From NCBI RefSeq assembly GCF_900115165.1, contig NZ_FOVP01000009.1:97851-161850 (forward strand): 64,000 nt of DNA. The letters run 5' to 3'. Under the pieces are notes generated by a model. It had not been told where the DNA came from and ran no database searches. It saw only the letters and a list, made by a program, of their open reading frames with translations. This DNA comes from Roseovarius lutimaris (GTDB lineage: Bacteria > Pseudomonadota > Alphaproteobacteria > Rhodobacterales > Rhodobacteraceae). Shown here one piece after another: positions 35,266 to 44,312 of the stretch. Each line of letters starts with the position of its first letter. Position 1 is the first letter of the stretch. Made by a program: the position numbers and the translations under genes.

Positions 35266-35855
35266 CCCGCGACCCCGAAACCCTGCGCGTCTATGACGAG
35301 ATGGCGGGCAAATATGCCGCTGTCACCGCCGATGTTGCCTCTGATCCGCTTTTGGCGAGCTTCATCGACGCCTTGCCGCGCGGCGCGCATGTGCTTGATC
35401 TTGGCTGCGGCCCCGGCATCATCGCGGCCCATATGGCGAGGTCTGGCCTGCGGGTGACGGCCACGGATGCCTCGCGCGAAATGATCGCGCTTGCCGTCGG
35501 CTCGCCGGGCGTGACCGCCCGTCTCGCGACCTTCGACGAGATCACCGGCGAAGATATCTTCGACGGCATCTGGGCCAACTTCTCGCTATTGCATGCGCCC
35601 CGCGCCGACATGCCCCGCCATCTCGCCGCTCTGCACGCGGTACTCAAACCCGGCGGGCTGTTTCACATTGCGCTCAAATCCGGCACTGACGCGCATCGCG
35701 ACAGCCTTGGCCGGTTGTACACCTATTACACCGCCGATGAACTTGACACCTTGCTGCGCGCCGCCGGTTTCACCCCGTTTTCCTCTGCCACCGGTCGCGA
35801 CACCGGGCTTAGCGGGGAAATGGCCGACTGGATTGCGATTGCCGCCCATGGCTGA
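35262..35855 (+). CDS. class I SAM-dependent methyltransferase
   Basis: A 197-residue methyltransferase. SAM-binding motif I is [20 protein letters not shown], followed by [28 protein letters not shown] and [14 protein letters not shown]. The substrate is unknown. I propose a TTG start at 35262 with GGAG six bases upstream: it overlaps the DUF3429 stop (TTGA) and gives the normal N-terminus, whereas an upstream ATG would lie inside DUF3429. The stop overlaps rnhA by eight bases. Confidence 0.88.
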   Translation: MTRDPETLRVYDEMAGKYAAVTADVASDPLLASFIDALPRGAHVLDLGCGPGIIAAHMARSGLRVTATDASREMIALAVGSPGVTARLATFDEITGEDIFDGIWANFSLLHAPRADMPRHLAALHAVLKPGGLFHIALKSGTDAHRDSLGRLYTYYTADELDTLLRAAGFTPFSSATGRDTGLSGEMADWIAIAAHG

Positions 35856-36315
35856 GTTGTTTGCCTATACCGACGGGGCCTGCTCGGGCAATCCCGGCCC
35901 CGGCGGCTGGGGCGCATTATTGCGTGCCACCGAGGGTGAAAAAATCGTCAAGGAACGCGAATTGTCCGGCGGCGAGGCCCTGACGACCAACAACCGGATG
36001 GAGCTTTTGGCCGCCATCCACGCGCTTGAAACCCTCGCCAAGCCCAGTCAGATCACCATCGTCACCGATAGCGCCTATGTCAAAAACGGCGTCACCGGCT
36101 GGATTCATGGCTGGAAGCGCAATGGCTGGAAAACCGCCGCCCGCAAGCCGGTCAAGAACGTCGAGTTGTGGCAGCGTCTGGACGAGGCCCAGGCCCGCCA
36201 TGATGTCACCTGGGAATGGGTCAAGGGCCACGCGGGCCACCCCGAGAACGAGCGCGCCGATGAATTGGCCCGCGCGGGCATGGAGCCGTTCAAACCCGGC
36301 AAGGCGCGCACATGA
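35848..36315 (+). CDS. rnhA: ribonuclease HI
   Basis: A 155-residue RNase HI that removes RNA from RNA-DNA hybrids. Catalytic residues are visible: Asp in [14 protein letters not shown], Glu in [11 protein letters not shown], Asp in VTDSAYV, and the late His/Asp pair in [16 protein letters not shown]. The basic handle region [21 protein letters not shown] is present. It overlaps the genes on both sides. Length matches the family. Confidence 0.97.
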   Translation: MAELFAYTDGACSGNPGPGGWGALLRATEGEKIVKERELSGGEALTTNNRMELLAAIHALETLAKPSQITIVTDSAYVKNGVTGWIHGWKRNGWKTAARKPVKNVELWQRLDEAQARHDVTWEWVKGHAGHPENERADELARAGMEPFKPGKART

Positions 36316-36935
36316 ACCCGCTTATCCTGCTTGATTACGCCTCGGTGCTGATCTTTGCGCTGACCGGCGCCTTGGTGGCCAGCCGACAACAGCTTGATAT
36401 CGTCGGATTTTTCTTTATCGCTAGCCTGACGGCGGTGGGGGGTGGCACGCTGCGCGATGTGCTGCTGGATCGCAACCCGGTGTTCTGGCTTGGCAATCCG
36501 AATTATATTCTGATCGCCAGCGCCGCAGCCCTGCTGATCTTTTTCACCGCGCATCTGATCGAAAGTCGCTATCGCCTGTTGCTCTGGCTCGACAGCTTTG
36601 CGCTTGCGGTCGCAGTGCCTGCCGGCGTGGCGGCGGCGATGAGCATGCTGCAACCCGGCGCGATCGTGGTGATCATGGGCGTGTTGACGGGGTGCATGGG
36701 CGGGCTGTTGCGCGATGTGGTCTGCAACGAGGTGCCGCTGGTCCTCAAGCAAGGCGAGCTTTACGTCAGCGCCGCTTTCGGCGGTGCCCTGACCGCCGTT
36801 GGCCTTAGCTATGTCACCGGCGAAAATCTGTTGATCCTCGGTGGCTGCGCCTTGGTCACCTGGGCCCTGCGCGCAGGCTCGCTTACCTTCGGCTGGCGCC
36901 TGCCGGTCTATCGCCCGCGTCCACCAAGAGTATAG
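36312..36935 (+). CDS. trimeric intracellular cation (TRIC) channel family protein
   Basis: A 207-residue inner-membrane protein with about seven hydrophobic segments and the internal twofold repeat of the family. The first repeat has [19 protein letters not shown] (near residue 42); the second has [18 protein letters not shown] (near 129). Bacterial members (YadS/YicG type) form monovalent cation channels. It overlaps rnhA by four bases. Confidence 0.9.
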   Translation: MNPLILLDYASVLIFALTGALVASRQQLDIVGFFFIASLTAVGGGTLRDVLLDRNPVFWLGNPNYILIASAAALLIFFTAHLIESRYRLLLWLDSFALAVAVPAGVAAAMSMLQPGAIVVIMGVLTGCMGGLLRDVVCNEVPLVLKQGELYVSAAFGGALTAVGLSYVTGENLLILGGCALVTWALRAGSLTFGWRLPVYRPRPPRV

Positions 36936-36971
36936 GACGGTGCCGGGCGTATGACGCCAGAAGTCCCGCGC

Positions 36972-37211
36972 CTACTTCCGCCCCAGATAGGTCTGATAGA
37001 GCCAGATCAGCAACAACGCCCCAAGCACCGCGCCGATCAGGCCGCCCAACAGACCGGTGACCGTCAGCAACACCCGGATCACCACCCCGCCGACAAGCGC
37101 GCCTGCGATCCCGATCAGAACGGTCGGGACGATGCCCGCCTCAACCTTCATCATCCTGGTGGCAAGAAATCCGGCCGCGGCCCCGATGATAATAAGATAG
37201 ATCACACCCAT
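36972..37211 (-). CDS. GlsB/YeaQ/YmgE-type small membrane protein
   Basis: A 79-residue protein with three hydrophobic segments and Gly-rich turns (IIGAAAGFLATRMM, GIAGALVGGVVI, GGLIGAVLGALLLIWLY), the transglycosylase-associated pattern. Members are often induced by stress; no reaction is known. A strong GGAGGTAAGG site precedes the ATG. It starts six bases after the related gene upstream, so the two are co-transcribed. Confidence 0.85.
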   Translation of the reverse strand: MGVIYLIIIGAAAGFLATRMMKVEAGIVPTVLIGIAGALVGGVVIRVLLTVTGLLGGLIGAVLGALLLIWLYQTYLGRK

Positions 37212-37217
37212 AATGCC

Positions 37218-37460
37218 TTACCTCCTGCCTCGCCAATGCGTGGGCACGATGATCAGCGCCCCGATCGAGGAAATGATCGCGTCAATTCCCGGCGCGCCAA
37301 AGCGAAACCCGAACATGATCCGCATGAAATAAAACAGGAACGCCCCACCAATACAAATGATGATCGACGCCACATAGCCATTGCGCGTAAAGCCGCTTTT
37401 CTCGGAGACATAGCCAACGATGCCCGCAATCACCACCGTGCCGAAAAGTTGCAGAAACAT
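37218..37460 (-). CDS. small membrane protein related to the YeaQ type
   Basis: An 80-residue protein with three hydrophobic stretches (LFGTVVIAGIVGYVSEKSG, YVASIIICIGGAFLFYFM, IDAIISSIGALIIV). The GYVSEKSGF turn and overall pattern resemble its downstream neighbour, suggesting an old tandem duplication with strong divergence. Function unknown. It lies ten bases after the fmt stop region on the same strand as fmt. Confidence 0.75.
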   Translation of the reverse strand: MFLQLFGTVVIAGIVGYVSEKSGFTRNGYVASIIICIGGAFLFYFMRIMFGFRFGAPGIDAIISSIGALIIVPTHWRGRR

Positions 37461-37469
37461 CGACGCCCC

Positions 37470-38372
37470 CTAGCCCAGAACCGTGCCGACAGGCAGGGCC
37501 ATGCCACGCAAAAACTCATCCCTATCCTGCGCGCCCTTGCCCGCCCGTTGCAAGCGCAAAAGCCGCACCGCGCCGCTGCCACAGGCCACGGTCAGTTCTG
37601 AATCAAGCACTTCGCCGGGCGCGCCCTGCCCTTCGGCCATGGCCGAGCCCAACAACTTCACGCGCAGGCCCTGCACGTCGATCCAGGCGCCGGGAAAGGG
37701 CGACAGGCCGCGGATAAGCCGGTCAACCTCTGGCGCGGGGCGGCTCCAATCCACCCGCGCCTCGGCCTTGTCGATCTTGGCGGCATAACTCACGCCCGCC
37801 TCGGGCTGCGGCACGGGCTCAAGATCATCAAGCCGCTCAAGCGCTTCGACAATCAACCGCGCGCCGATGGCGGAAAGACGATCATGCAATCCGCCCGTGA
37901 CCTCCCTCGCGCCGATCTCTGTCGCCTCGCGCAACAACACCGGCCCGGTATCAAGCCCGGCCTCCATCTGCATGATGCAAACGCCGGTCTCTTTATCCCC
38001 TGCCATGATCGCGCGATGGATCGGCGCGGCCCCGCGCCAGCGCGGCAAAAGGCTTGCGTGGATATTCAGACATCCCCGCTTGGGCGCGTCCAAAATCGCC
38101 TTTGGCAGGATAAGCCCATAGGCCACCACCACCGCCACATCGGCGTCGAGCGCCGCGAATGCCTCGGCCTCGCCGTTGAGGCTCTCCGGGTGGCGCACCT
38201 CAAGCCCAAGGCTTTCGGCACGCGCCTGCACCGGCGACGGGCGCTCTTTCTTGCCACGTCCGGCGGGGCGGGGTGGCTGGCAATAAACCGCGACAACCTC
38301 GTGTCCCGCCGCGACCAGGGCCTCCAGCACCGGTACGGAAAACTCGGGCGTCCCCATGAAAATTACACGCAT
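37470..38372 (-). CDS. fmt: methionyl-tRNA formyltransferase
   Basis: A 300-residue enzyme that formylates initiator Met-t[21 protein letters not shown] at the start, the catalytic segment [24 protein letters not shown] near residue 108 and the C-terminal OB-fold ([17 protein letters not shown], here [13 protein letters not shown]) are present. The ATG at 38372 has an AAAGGGG site that abuts a copy of the dispersed repeat. It is downstream of two peptide deformylase-family genes, the normal functional partner. Confidence 0.96.
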   Translation of the reverse strand: MRVIFMGTPEFSVPVLEALVAAGHEVVAVYCQPPRPAGRGKKERPSPVQARAESLGLEVRHPESLNGEAEAFAALDADVAVVVAYGLILPKAILDAPKRGCLNIHASLLPRWRGAAPIHRAIMAGDKETGVCIMQMEAGLDTGPVLLREATEIGAREVTGGLHDRLSAIGARLIVEALERLDDLEPVPQPEAGVSYAAKIDKAEARVDWSRPAPEVDRLIRGLSPFPGAWIDVQGLRVKLLGSAMAEGQGAPGEVLDSELTVACGSGAVRLLRLQRAGKGAQDRDEFLRGMALPVGTVLG

Positions 38373-38380
38373 GACAGCCC

Positions 38381-38410
38381 CTTTCATCTTTCCAAAAATA
38401 CTCAAGACGC
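38381..38410 (+). repeat. dispersed intergenic repeat, short copy e
   Basis: CTTTCATCTTTCC then AAAAATACTC match the left part of copy a; the CCGCCGGAGG block is missing. It lies between the deformylase-like gene and fmt, within ten bases of the fmt start codon. Confidence 0.5.
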
Positions 38411-38441
38411 CGCAACCCGCCCCACGCGCGCCGACAGCGGC

Positions 38442-38936
38442 CTAGCCCTGCTTGCGCGCCTTGCGCAAAAACATGTCACGTTTGACCTTGCTCAACCGGT
38501 CGAAATACATCCGCCCCTCAAGATGGTCGATCTGGTGCTGAACACTAGTCGCCCAAAGCCCGACAAAGTCGCGCTCTTCCATCTCGCCCGCCTGATTGAG
38601 AAACTGCACCGTCACCGCGCGCGGCCGGGCGATCAGGGCCGACATGCCCGGCAGGTTCGGGCTGGCCTCGGCGTGGGGGCGCAATTGCACACTGGCGTGA
38701 AGCACCCTTGGGTTGGCCATGCTCACCGCCTTGCCGCGGGTCTCGCTGGCATCGACCACCGCAAGGGCGCGCATCACGCCGATCTGCACGGCGGCAAGGC
38801 CAACGCCCGGCATCGCCTCCATCGTGTCAATCATATCGGCCCAATGGCCGCGCACCTCGTCGTCAATCACCGCGACCGGCGCCGCGACGCTGCGCAGGCG
38901 CTTGTCAGGCCAGGGCAGACAGGGGCGCACCGCCAC
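38442..38936 (-). CDS. peptide-deformylase-like protein, active site degenerate
   Basis: A 164-residue protein of the deformylase fold. Motif 1 is fairly intact (GVGLAAVQIG). Motif 2, normally EGCLS with the metal-binding Cys, reads SPNLPGMS, so the Cys is gone. Motif 3, normally HEIDH, reads HQIDH, losing the catalytic Glu. It therefore probably does not deformylate and may bind ribosomes or regulate. The rest (FVGLWATSVQHQIDHLEGRMYFDRLSKVKRD) is well preserved, which argues against a decaying pseudogene. I favour the GTG at 38936 as start; an ATG at 38960 would overlap def by 20 bases. Confidence 0.88.
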   Translation of the reverse strand: MAVRPCLPWPDKRLRSVAAPVAVIDDEVRGHWADMIDTMEAMPGVGLAAVQIGVMRALAVVDASETRGKAVSMANPRVLHASVQLRPHAEASPNLPGMSALIARPRAVTVQFLNQAGEMEERDFVGLWATSVQHQIDHLEGRMYFDRLSKVKRDMFLRKARKQG

Positions 38937-38940
38937 CGCG

Positions 38941-39459
38941 CTAGCCCCGCGCCATTTCACGTTTCAGCTTTTGCATCCGGCGGGTGATCATCTGCCGCTT
39001 CATCGCGCCGAGATAATCAATGAACAGCTTGCCATTCAGGTGGTCGATCTCGTGCTGTACGCAGGTCGCCCAGAGTGCGTCAAATCCCTCTTGATGCGCG
39101 TTCCCGTCGGTATCCATCCAGCGTACCTCGACCTCTTTGGGCCGGGTCACCTCGCCATATTGATCGGGGATCGACAAGCACCCCTCTTCATAGACATTCG
39201 TCTCATCCGACGCGGCGACAACCTCGGGGTTGATCATCACCATCGGGCGCGGGGTTTCATTCTCACCCTTGACGCAATCGAGCACGATCAGCCGCTCAAG
39301 CACACCGACCTGCGGCGCGGCCAAACCGATGCCGGGCGCGTCATACATGGTTTCAAGCATGTCCCTGGACAGCTGGCGCAACCCGTCCGTCACATCGGCA
39401 ACGGGCGTGCAGACCTTTTTCAGGCGCGGGTCGGGGTGGATGAGGATTGGCCGTTTCAT
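38941..39459 (-). CDS. def: peptide deformylase
   Basis: A 172-residue deformylase with all three metal motifs: GIGLAAPQVG near residue 46, EEGCLSIPDQYG near 90 and QHEIDHLNGKLF near 134. It removes the N-formyl group from new proteins. The ATG at 39459 gives the usual MKRPILIHPDPRLKK start; an ATG three codons upstream (39468) is an alternative. It is first in a def, deformylase-like, fmt series. Confidence 0.96.
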   Translation of the reverse strand: MKRPILIHPDPRLKKVCTPVADVTDGLRQLSRDMLETMYDAPGIGLAAPQVGVLERLIVLDCVKGENETPRPMVMINPEVVAASDETNVYEEGCLSIPDQYGEVTRPKEVEVRWMDTDGNAHQEGFDALWATCVQHEIDHLNGKLFIDYLGAMKRQMITRRMQKLKREMARG

Positions 39460-39556
39460 AGGGGTCATTTAGGATATGCCTCGCCAATCTGCAACGCCTC
39501 TTGCACCCAACGCCAATTCGGCTAGCTTGCGCGCGCAGCCTAATAGGAGAGCACCA

Positions 39557-40729
39557 ATGAATTTCGACGAGATCATCGACCGGCGCGGCCACCTGTCCAG
39601 CAAGTGGGACATGATGGAGAAACTCTATGGCGTTCCGGCCGATGACGGGTTGGCCATGTGGGTTGCGGATATGGATTTCCGCTCACCCGACTGCGTGCAG
39701 GACGCAGTACGCGCCAAGCTTGAACATGGCATTTACGGCTATCTTGGCGACTACAGCCCCTACACATCGGCGATTCAATGGTGGATGAAGAACCGCCATG
39801 GCTGGGAGATTGAACACGACTGGATATTGACCACGACCGGCCTTTGCAACGGCGTCGGCATCGCCATCGACACGCTGACCAGTCCCGGCGATGCGGTGGT
39901 GCTGTTTACGCCGGTCTATCATGCCTTTGCCCGGGTCATCCGTTCCGCGAACCGCAATGTTGTCGAATGCCCGCTGGTCAACAATGCGGGCCGCTACGAG
40001 ATGGATTTCGACGCCTATGAACCGCTGATGACCGGCAAAGAGAAAATGCTGATCCTCTGCTCGCCGCACAACCCCGGCGGACGGGTCTGGAGCAAGGATG
40101 AATTGCGCGCTGTCGGCGATTTCGCCCGCCGCCATGACCTACTGGTCATCTCGGATGAAGTGCATCACGATCTGGTCTTTTCCGATCACCAACACACGGC
40201 CATGCCGCTGGCTGATCCCGGTATCGCGGACCGGTTGATCATGCTCACCGCACCGTCGAAAACCTTCAACACCGCCGGGTCGCATTGCGGCCAGATGATC
40301 GTATCCAGCGATACGCTGCGCGGCCAGCTCAAGGCCCGCATGACGGCCCTGTCGCTGGCCAGCCACGATTTCGGCGTGGCAATGACAACCGGTGCCTATA
40401 GCGCCGAGGGCGCCGTATGGGTTGACGAACTGGTCACCTATCTCGACGGCAACCGCAAACTCTTTGATGAAGGCGTCAACGCCATTCCCGGCATCTCCTC
40501 GATGAATCTTGAATCCACCTATCTGTCATGGGTTGATTTTTCGGGCACTGGCATGAGTCGCGAAGAATACAAGAAACGCGTCAATAAGGGGGCACGCATC
40601 GCGGTAAATTACGGCTCAACCTTCGGCACCGGCGGCGAAACCTTCCTGCGCTTCAACGTCGGCATGCCGCGCGCCCGCATCATCGAAGCCGTCGAACGCC
40701 TGCAAGCTGCGTTCAGCGATCTGCAATAA
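39557..40729 (+). CDS. PatB/MalY-type PLP-dependent C-S lyase
   Basis: A 390-residue fold-type I aminotransferase-family enzyme. PLP lysine Lys235 lies in TAPSKTFNTAG; MWVADMDFRSP near residue 34, SPHNPGGRVW near 169 and ISDEVHHDLVF near 198 are the PatB/MalY pattern. Members split cystathionine or related thioethers to a thiol, pyruvate and ammonia. The ATG at 39557 has an AGGAGA site. It is divergent from def. Confidence 0.92.
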   Translation: MNFDEIIDRRGHLSSKWDMMEKLYGVPADDGLAMWVADMDFRSPDCVQDAVRAKLEHGIYGYLGDYSPYTSAIQWWMKNRHGWEIEHDWILTTTGLCNGVGIAIDTLTSPGDAVVLFTPVYHAFARVIRSANRNVVECPLVNNAGRYEMDFDAYEPLMTGKEKMLILCSPHNPGGRVWSKDELRAVGDFARRHDLLVISDEVHHDLVFSDHQHTAMPLADPGIADRLIMLTAPSKTFNTAGSHCGQMIVSSDTLRGQLKARMTALSLASHDFGVAMTTGAYSAEGAVWVDELVTYLDGNRKLFDEGVNAIPGISSMNLESTYLSWVDFSGTGMSREEYKKRVNKGARIAVNYGSTFGTGGETFLRFNVGMPRARIIEAVERLQAAFSDLQ

Positions 40730-40736
40730 GGCCCTA

Positions 40737-40762
40737 CGAGAAAACTCCGATAGGTTTTCTCG
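40737..40762 (+). terminator. hairpin after the C-S lyase gene
   Basis: CGAGAAAAC and GTTTTCTCG form a nine-bp stem with an eight-base loop, eight bases after the stop. No long T run follows, but its position fits transcription termination. Confidence 0.55.
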
Positions 40763-40787
40763 GTCAGGACATCGGTAAAATCAATAC

Positions 40788-40826
40788 CCTGTAGCGTTTC
40801 CCCCCCTTTTCGCGAAACGCTACAGG
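40788..40826. repeat. 13-bp perfect inverted repeat with C-rich loop
   Basis: CCTGTAGCGTTTC (40788-40800) and GAAACGCTACAGG (40814-40826) are perfect reverse complements around a 13-base loop of C6T4CGC. It could be a second terminator or a protein-binding palindrome. Confidence 0.6.
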
Positions 40827-41076
40827 TCCGCAAACCGGGACACCCACCCTGTCGGCCCCGATGGCTCGGCCACAGCATTCATCAGACCCGGACCACCATT
40901 ACAGAAGCTGACGCGAAGCGCACCGCACGAGGGGCGTTGGGCCTGATCATGCGGCGGGCCAGGTCAGGCGTATGCGCGCCTCGGGCGATCAGATCGCCCA
41001 TGAGGTGAATCACTGGCGCCAATTCAAGTCATGGTTGTCCAAAAACTATTTCATTTCAAGGAAATGCGACAGCGGA

Positions 41077-41090
41077 TTGATTTACATCAA
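41077..41090. promoter_or_regulatory. FNR/FnrL binding site
   Basis: TTGATTTACATCAA matches the FNR consensus TTGAT-N4-ATCAA exactly. A TATTAA at 41110-41115 would serve as -10, putting the box centre close to -40, the place expected for FNR activation. The 966-aa lectin-like gene starts at 41207. Confidence 0.7.
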
Positions 41091-41206
41091 CACATACGAA
41101 TTAATGAATTATTAACAATCAGTTTGAATTGCCGAAAACTGGCAGATTCGGTGGTCTCCGTAGGCGTAATTTGCTTGCGCCCAATCTAGAAGAAAGGAAA
41201 GCTGTC

Positions 41207-44107
41207 ATGGCTGTTACCTATTTATCACCTCTGCATGTGTTCTCAATTGAGGACCTCACGTTTACGTATTCCGGCGTCACCTACACCGATAATCCGTCGC
41301 TGCTTGATACGGCCGGGGCAGTTGTCACACCTCAGGTAGACAAAGACGGAAACGTCCTCTACGGAACGGACAGCGAATTCGGCTTTCTCGTAACCGATTT
41401 CATCGGAGCAGAAGACAAGACTCTCGATGGTGACTTCGCAGAAGGCTTTGCCGGCAATATTTTCGACATCGACAACAACGTGACCGGGCTGGCCGTGTCC
41501 AACGCCGCGACAGACGTGATGAAATCCGGCGCGCCTCTTGGCACGTGGTCGCTCGGGCTGGGGGGCGCGACCGTAAAGGCCTCGACCGAGCATTACGTGT
41601 CGATGCAAAGCATCCTTTCGGATCAAAAATTTCCCGGCGATCCGGATGCGATTATGCAACTGGATGACGACCTAAAACTTCTGGATCTACGCCCCACGGG
41701 TCTGAACGGTGCGTTGGAAGAGGGTTTGACACACGAGCGCTATGTGCATGAGCTGTCAAAGGGCCTGCAGGTCGCGATGGCCAATACAGGGCCGGGCGAA
41801 GACGCGACCTATAGCGATATCGACTTTGATCGTGATGGCGTCTTGGATACTTACAGCACTGTCGCGACCACAGTGCAGGCCACGAACGCCGCAGGCGTCG
41901 TCGAGGATCTTGTTGTCGGCGGTCTTGATCTGGATAATGATGGAACGGCGGATGTCGTTGACAGTTTCCTGAACGGCTATGGCGGCACGGCGGATCTGAC
42001 CGACCTGATGGATCCCAACGAAAACAGCCTGACCTACGACATCGCGTATGGCCAGGACTATTCGATAACCTTGAAAGACGACGGCAAGTTCCTCTATCGC
42101 TGGGGCGAAGCCGTGAAGCGTCCGAACGATATCCGGATGGAGGTCAACCTCGACCTGCCCAGCGAATGGACAGAGGACCTTGACGAAAACGGCACACCCG
42201 ACAGCCTCGAGAACGGCTCGGCAGGCTATATTATCACCAAGGCCGAACTGGTGGTCAACCACGACATCACCAACAACCCCAACGACCAGATCCGTCCCGA
42301 GGATTATGAAAACGAGGCTGCCATCGGGCGCCTGCCATCCCACTACATCGTGACAGATCCGGATAACGCCTCGAACACGCTTTGGGTGTCGCCAGTAGAC
42401 AGCTACAATGGCGAAGGCACATTCCTGCCCAGCTATTTCAAGCTGGACGCAAGCGGGAACATTGATCTGACCGCAGGTGGCATTGCCGTCTACGATCCCG
42501 ACAACAACCTCGTGGGCTACCGCAATGAGGATGATGGCGGCCAACCCATCGGCACCGTGCTGCGTGATGACAATCTTGCTTCGTTGGCTGATGATGCCGA
42601 ACTGGACTTTTCGACCGAGGATCTCGACGAGGGCTTCACGGCAGAATGGTACACCACCGTAGACCGCGAGCCCTTCGAGTGGTCCTACGACAAACTGCCC
42701 GACAATCCTTATGCGAATGTCTTTGAAAGCTTCCGTACGCCAGAAGATGCCATTGCCGCCGGCTACGCCGAAGATGATCTGGTGTCCGGCCCGCGCTGGC
42801 GCCTGACCCCCAACAAGTTTGGTCAGGATTTGCCCGGTCTCGAAATCCCACTTGAGCCGAACAGCCAGCCACCGTTCCAGAACAACAACATCAAGTACGA
42901 AACCGGCGAGCCGATCACGACCACGATCAACCTGCTGGATTGGGACGGCAAGTCGCCACTGGCAAGCAGCGCAGGCTGGATGACCGTCGACACCACACTT
43001 CTGGATGAAGACGGCAACGGTGTCATCGACGATGGCTGGAGCAATGTGAACGGAACGCTGAATGCGGGCGACAAGATGCCCGAGGGTCTGGTTCTGTCGG
43101 CAGTAACCCCCAATGGGGTGAACCTGGATTCCGATTTCTTCGATACTGCCGTCTATGTCAAAGGCGACCGTCAGGACTCGGCCAAGCTATACGATATGCA
43201 GCTTGACATCGAGTATAGCGAAGCGTTGACCCTTGGCACCGTGCAGCAGGTGACAAACCTCAATGAACTCGGCCAGACAGTCACCTTCGAGAACGGAGCA
43301 TCCTTCATCAACCCTGTCGTCTTTGCCAGCCCGGTAAGCATGAACGATGCCGTACCGGTCACGGTGGACTTCTCCAGCGTCACCTCGACCGGCGCGACAC
43401 TTTTCCTTGAAAAGCCCGACTTTTACGTTGGGAAAGGCGCTCATGCTGCCGAGAATGTCACGCTCCTTACCTTCGAGGAAGGAACTTGGACATTGGCCGA
43501 CGGCAGCTTGCTTCAGGTTGGTGAAGCGGCAACACAACGGGGGGATACGGAAGTGTTCCAGTCGGTTGTCTTCGAGCAAGCCTTCGACGAAGCACCTGAA
43601 ATCCTGTTGCAGGTCCAAACCCATAACGGGGCATCCTATGATGTCGTGCGGGCCCGGAACGTTACCACAACCGGCTTTGAGTTTGCGCTTCAGGAAGAGG
43701 AAGGGTCCGACAACTATCACAGGTCGGAAGTCGTTGGCTGGGCAGCGATCGACGCTGCGAACGAGGACGACATCGTCGACTGGCATGGCATCACGGGCGA
43801 AGCCTTCAACACCGGAAATACTGTTACGAGTCTCGGAGACGAGTTCGAGTTCAATTCCGAGGTCGGCACCAATCCTTTGGTCGCGGCATCTATATCGACC
43901 TACAATGGCCCAGATTCCGCAAGCCTTCGTCTGAGCGACCTTACTGATGACGGAACAACGGCGACTGCCACATTCCTGGCTCAGGAAGAGGAAAGCCTGG
44001 ATGCGGAAACTTGGCACGGTGCGGAAGAAGTCACCGGCCTGGCCTTCGCCGACAGCGGCACATTGTATGGCCTCGAATATGTGGCCGATATGATGGTCTT
44101 CGCCTGA
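41207..44107 (+). CDS. large extracellular protein with Ca-binding-like loops and three H-type-lectin-like modules
   Basis: A 966-residue acidic protein without a classical signal peptide. Residues 1-670 are unique and contain EF-hand-like or calcium-loop stretches (DIDFDRDGVLDTYS, LDNDGTADVVDS, DLDENGTPDSLENG, DEDGNGVIDDGW). Residues 676-966 hold three diverged modules of about 90-100 residues with the pattern vtFxxxFxxxPxVlxxvxTxNgxxxxxxRxxxVTttGFxxxLqE, seen clearly in the middle copy (SVVFEQAFDEAPEILLQVQT, RNVTTTGFEFALQEEEG, HRSEVVGWAAID). This pattern resembles H-type lectins and points to glycan or surface binding. No RTX nonapeptides are present. The start has an AAGGAAAG site. An FNR box lies 117 bases upstream. 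Confidence 0.75.
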   Translation: MAVTYLSPLHVFSIEDLTFTYSGVTYTDNPSLLDTAGAVVTPQVDKDGNVLYGTDSEFGFLVTDFIGAEDKTLDGDFAEGFAGNIFDIDNNVTGLAVSNAATDVMKSGAPLGTWSLGLGGATVKASTEHYVSMQSILSDQKFPGDPDAIMQLDDDLKLLDLRPTGLNGALEEGLTHERYVHELSKGLQVAMANTGPGEDATYSDIDFDRDGVLDTYSTVATTVQATNAAGVVEDLVVGGLDLDNDGTADVVDSFLNGYGGTADLTDLMDPNENSLTYDIAYGQDYSITLKDDGKFLYRWGEAVKRPNDIRMEVNLDLPSEWTEDLDENGTPDSLENGSAGYIITKAELVVNHDITNNPNDQIRPEDYENEAAIGRLPSHYIVTDPDNASNTLWVSPVDSYNGEGTFLPSYFKLDASGNIDLTAGGIAVYDPDNNLVGYRNEDDGGQPIGTVLRDDNLASLADDAELDFSTEDLDEGFTAEWYTTVDREPFEWSYDKLPDNPYANVFESFRTPEDAIAAGYAEDDLVSGPRWRLTPNKFGQDLPGLEIPLEPNSQPPFQNNNIKYETGEPITTTINLLDWDGKSPLASSAGWMTVDTTLLDEDGNGVIDDGWSNVNGTLNAGDKMPEGLVLSAVTPNGVNLDSDFFDTAVYVKGDRQDSAKLYDMQLDIEYSEALTLGTVQQVTNLNELGQTVTFENGASFINPVVFASPVSMNDAVPVTVDFSSVTSTGATLFLEKPDFYVGKGAHAAENVTLLTFEEGTWTLADGSLLQVGEAATQRGDTEVFQSVVFEQAFDEAPEILLQVQTHNGASYDVVRARNVTTTGFEFALQEEEGSDNYHRSEVVGWAAIDAANEDDIVDWHGITGEAFNTGNTVTSLGDEFEFNSEVGTNPLVAASISTYNGPDSASLRLSDLTDDGTTATATFLAQEEESLDAETWHGAEEVTGLAFADSGTLYGLEYVADMMVFA

Positions 44108-44132
44108 TCTATCCGACCCATTTCACAACTTT

Positions 44133-44165
44133 CGGCGGCCCTTTTCAGGGCCGCCGTTTCGTTTT
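44133..44165 (+). terminator. rho-independent terminator after the lectin-like gene
   Basis: CGGCGGCCC pairs with GGGCCGCCG around a six-base loop, followed by TTTCGTTTT. It lies 26 bases after the stop codon. Confidence 0.88.
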
Positions 44166-44312
44166 GAAGACCCTTTCTGCGACGCACAGAAACCAAAGCA
44201 ATTCCATCGCCTATCCTTGCTCGATCAAACGCACATGTTTGTCTGCGATATCGTCGTCATACTTTTGATTTCGCTGATCGGACACGATTGGAAACACCTG
44301 CACCGAACACGT

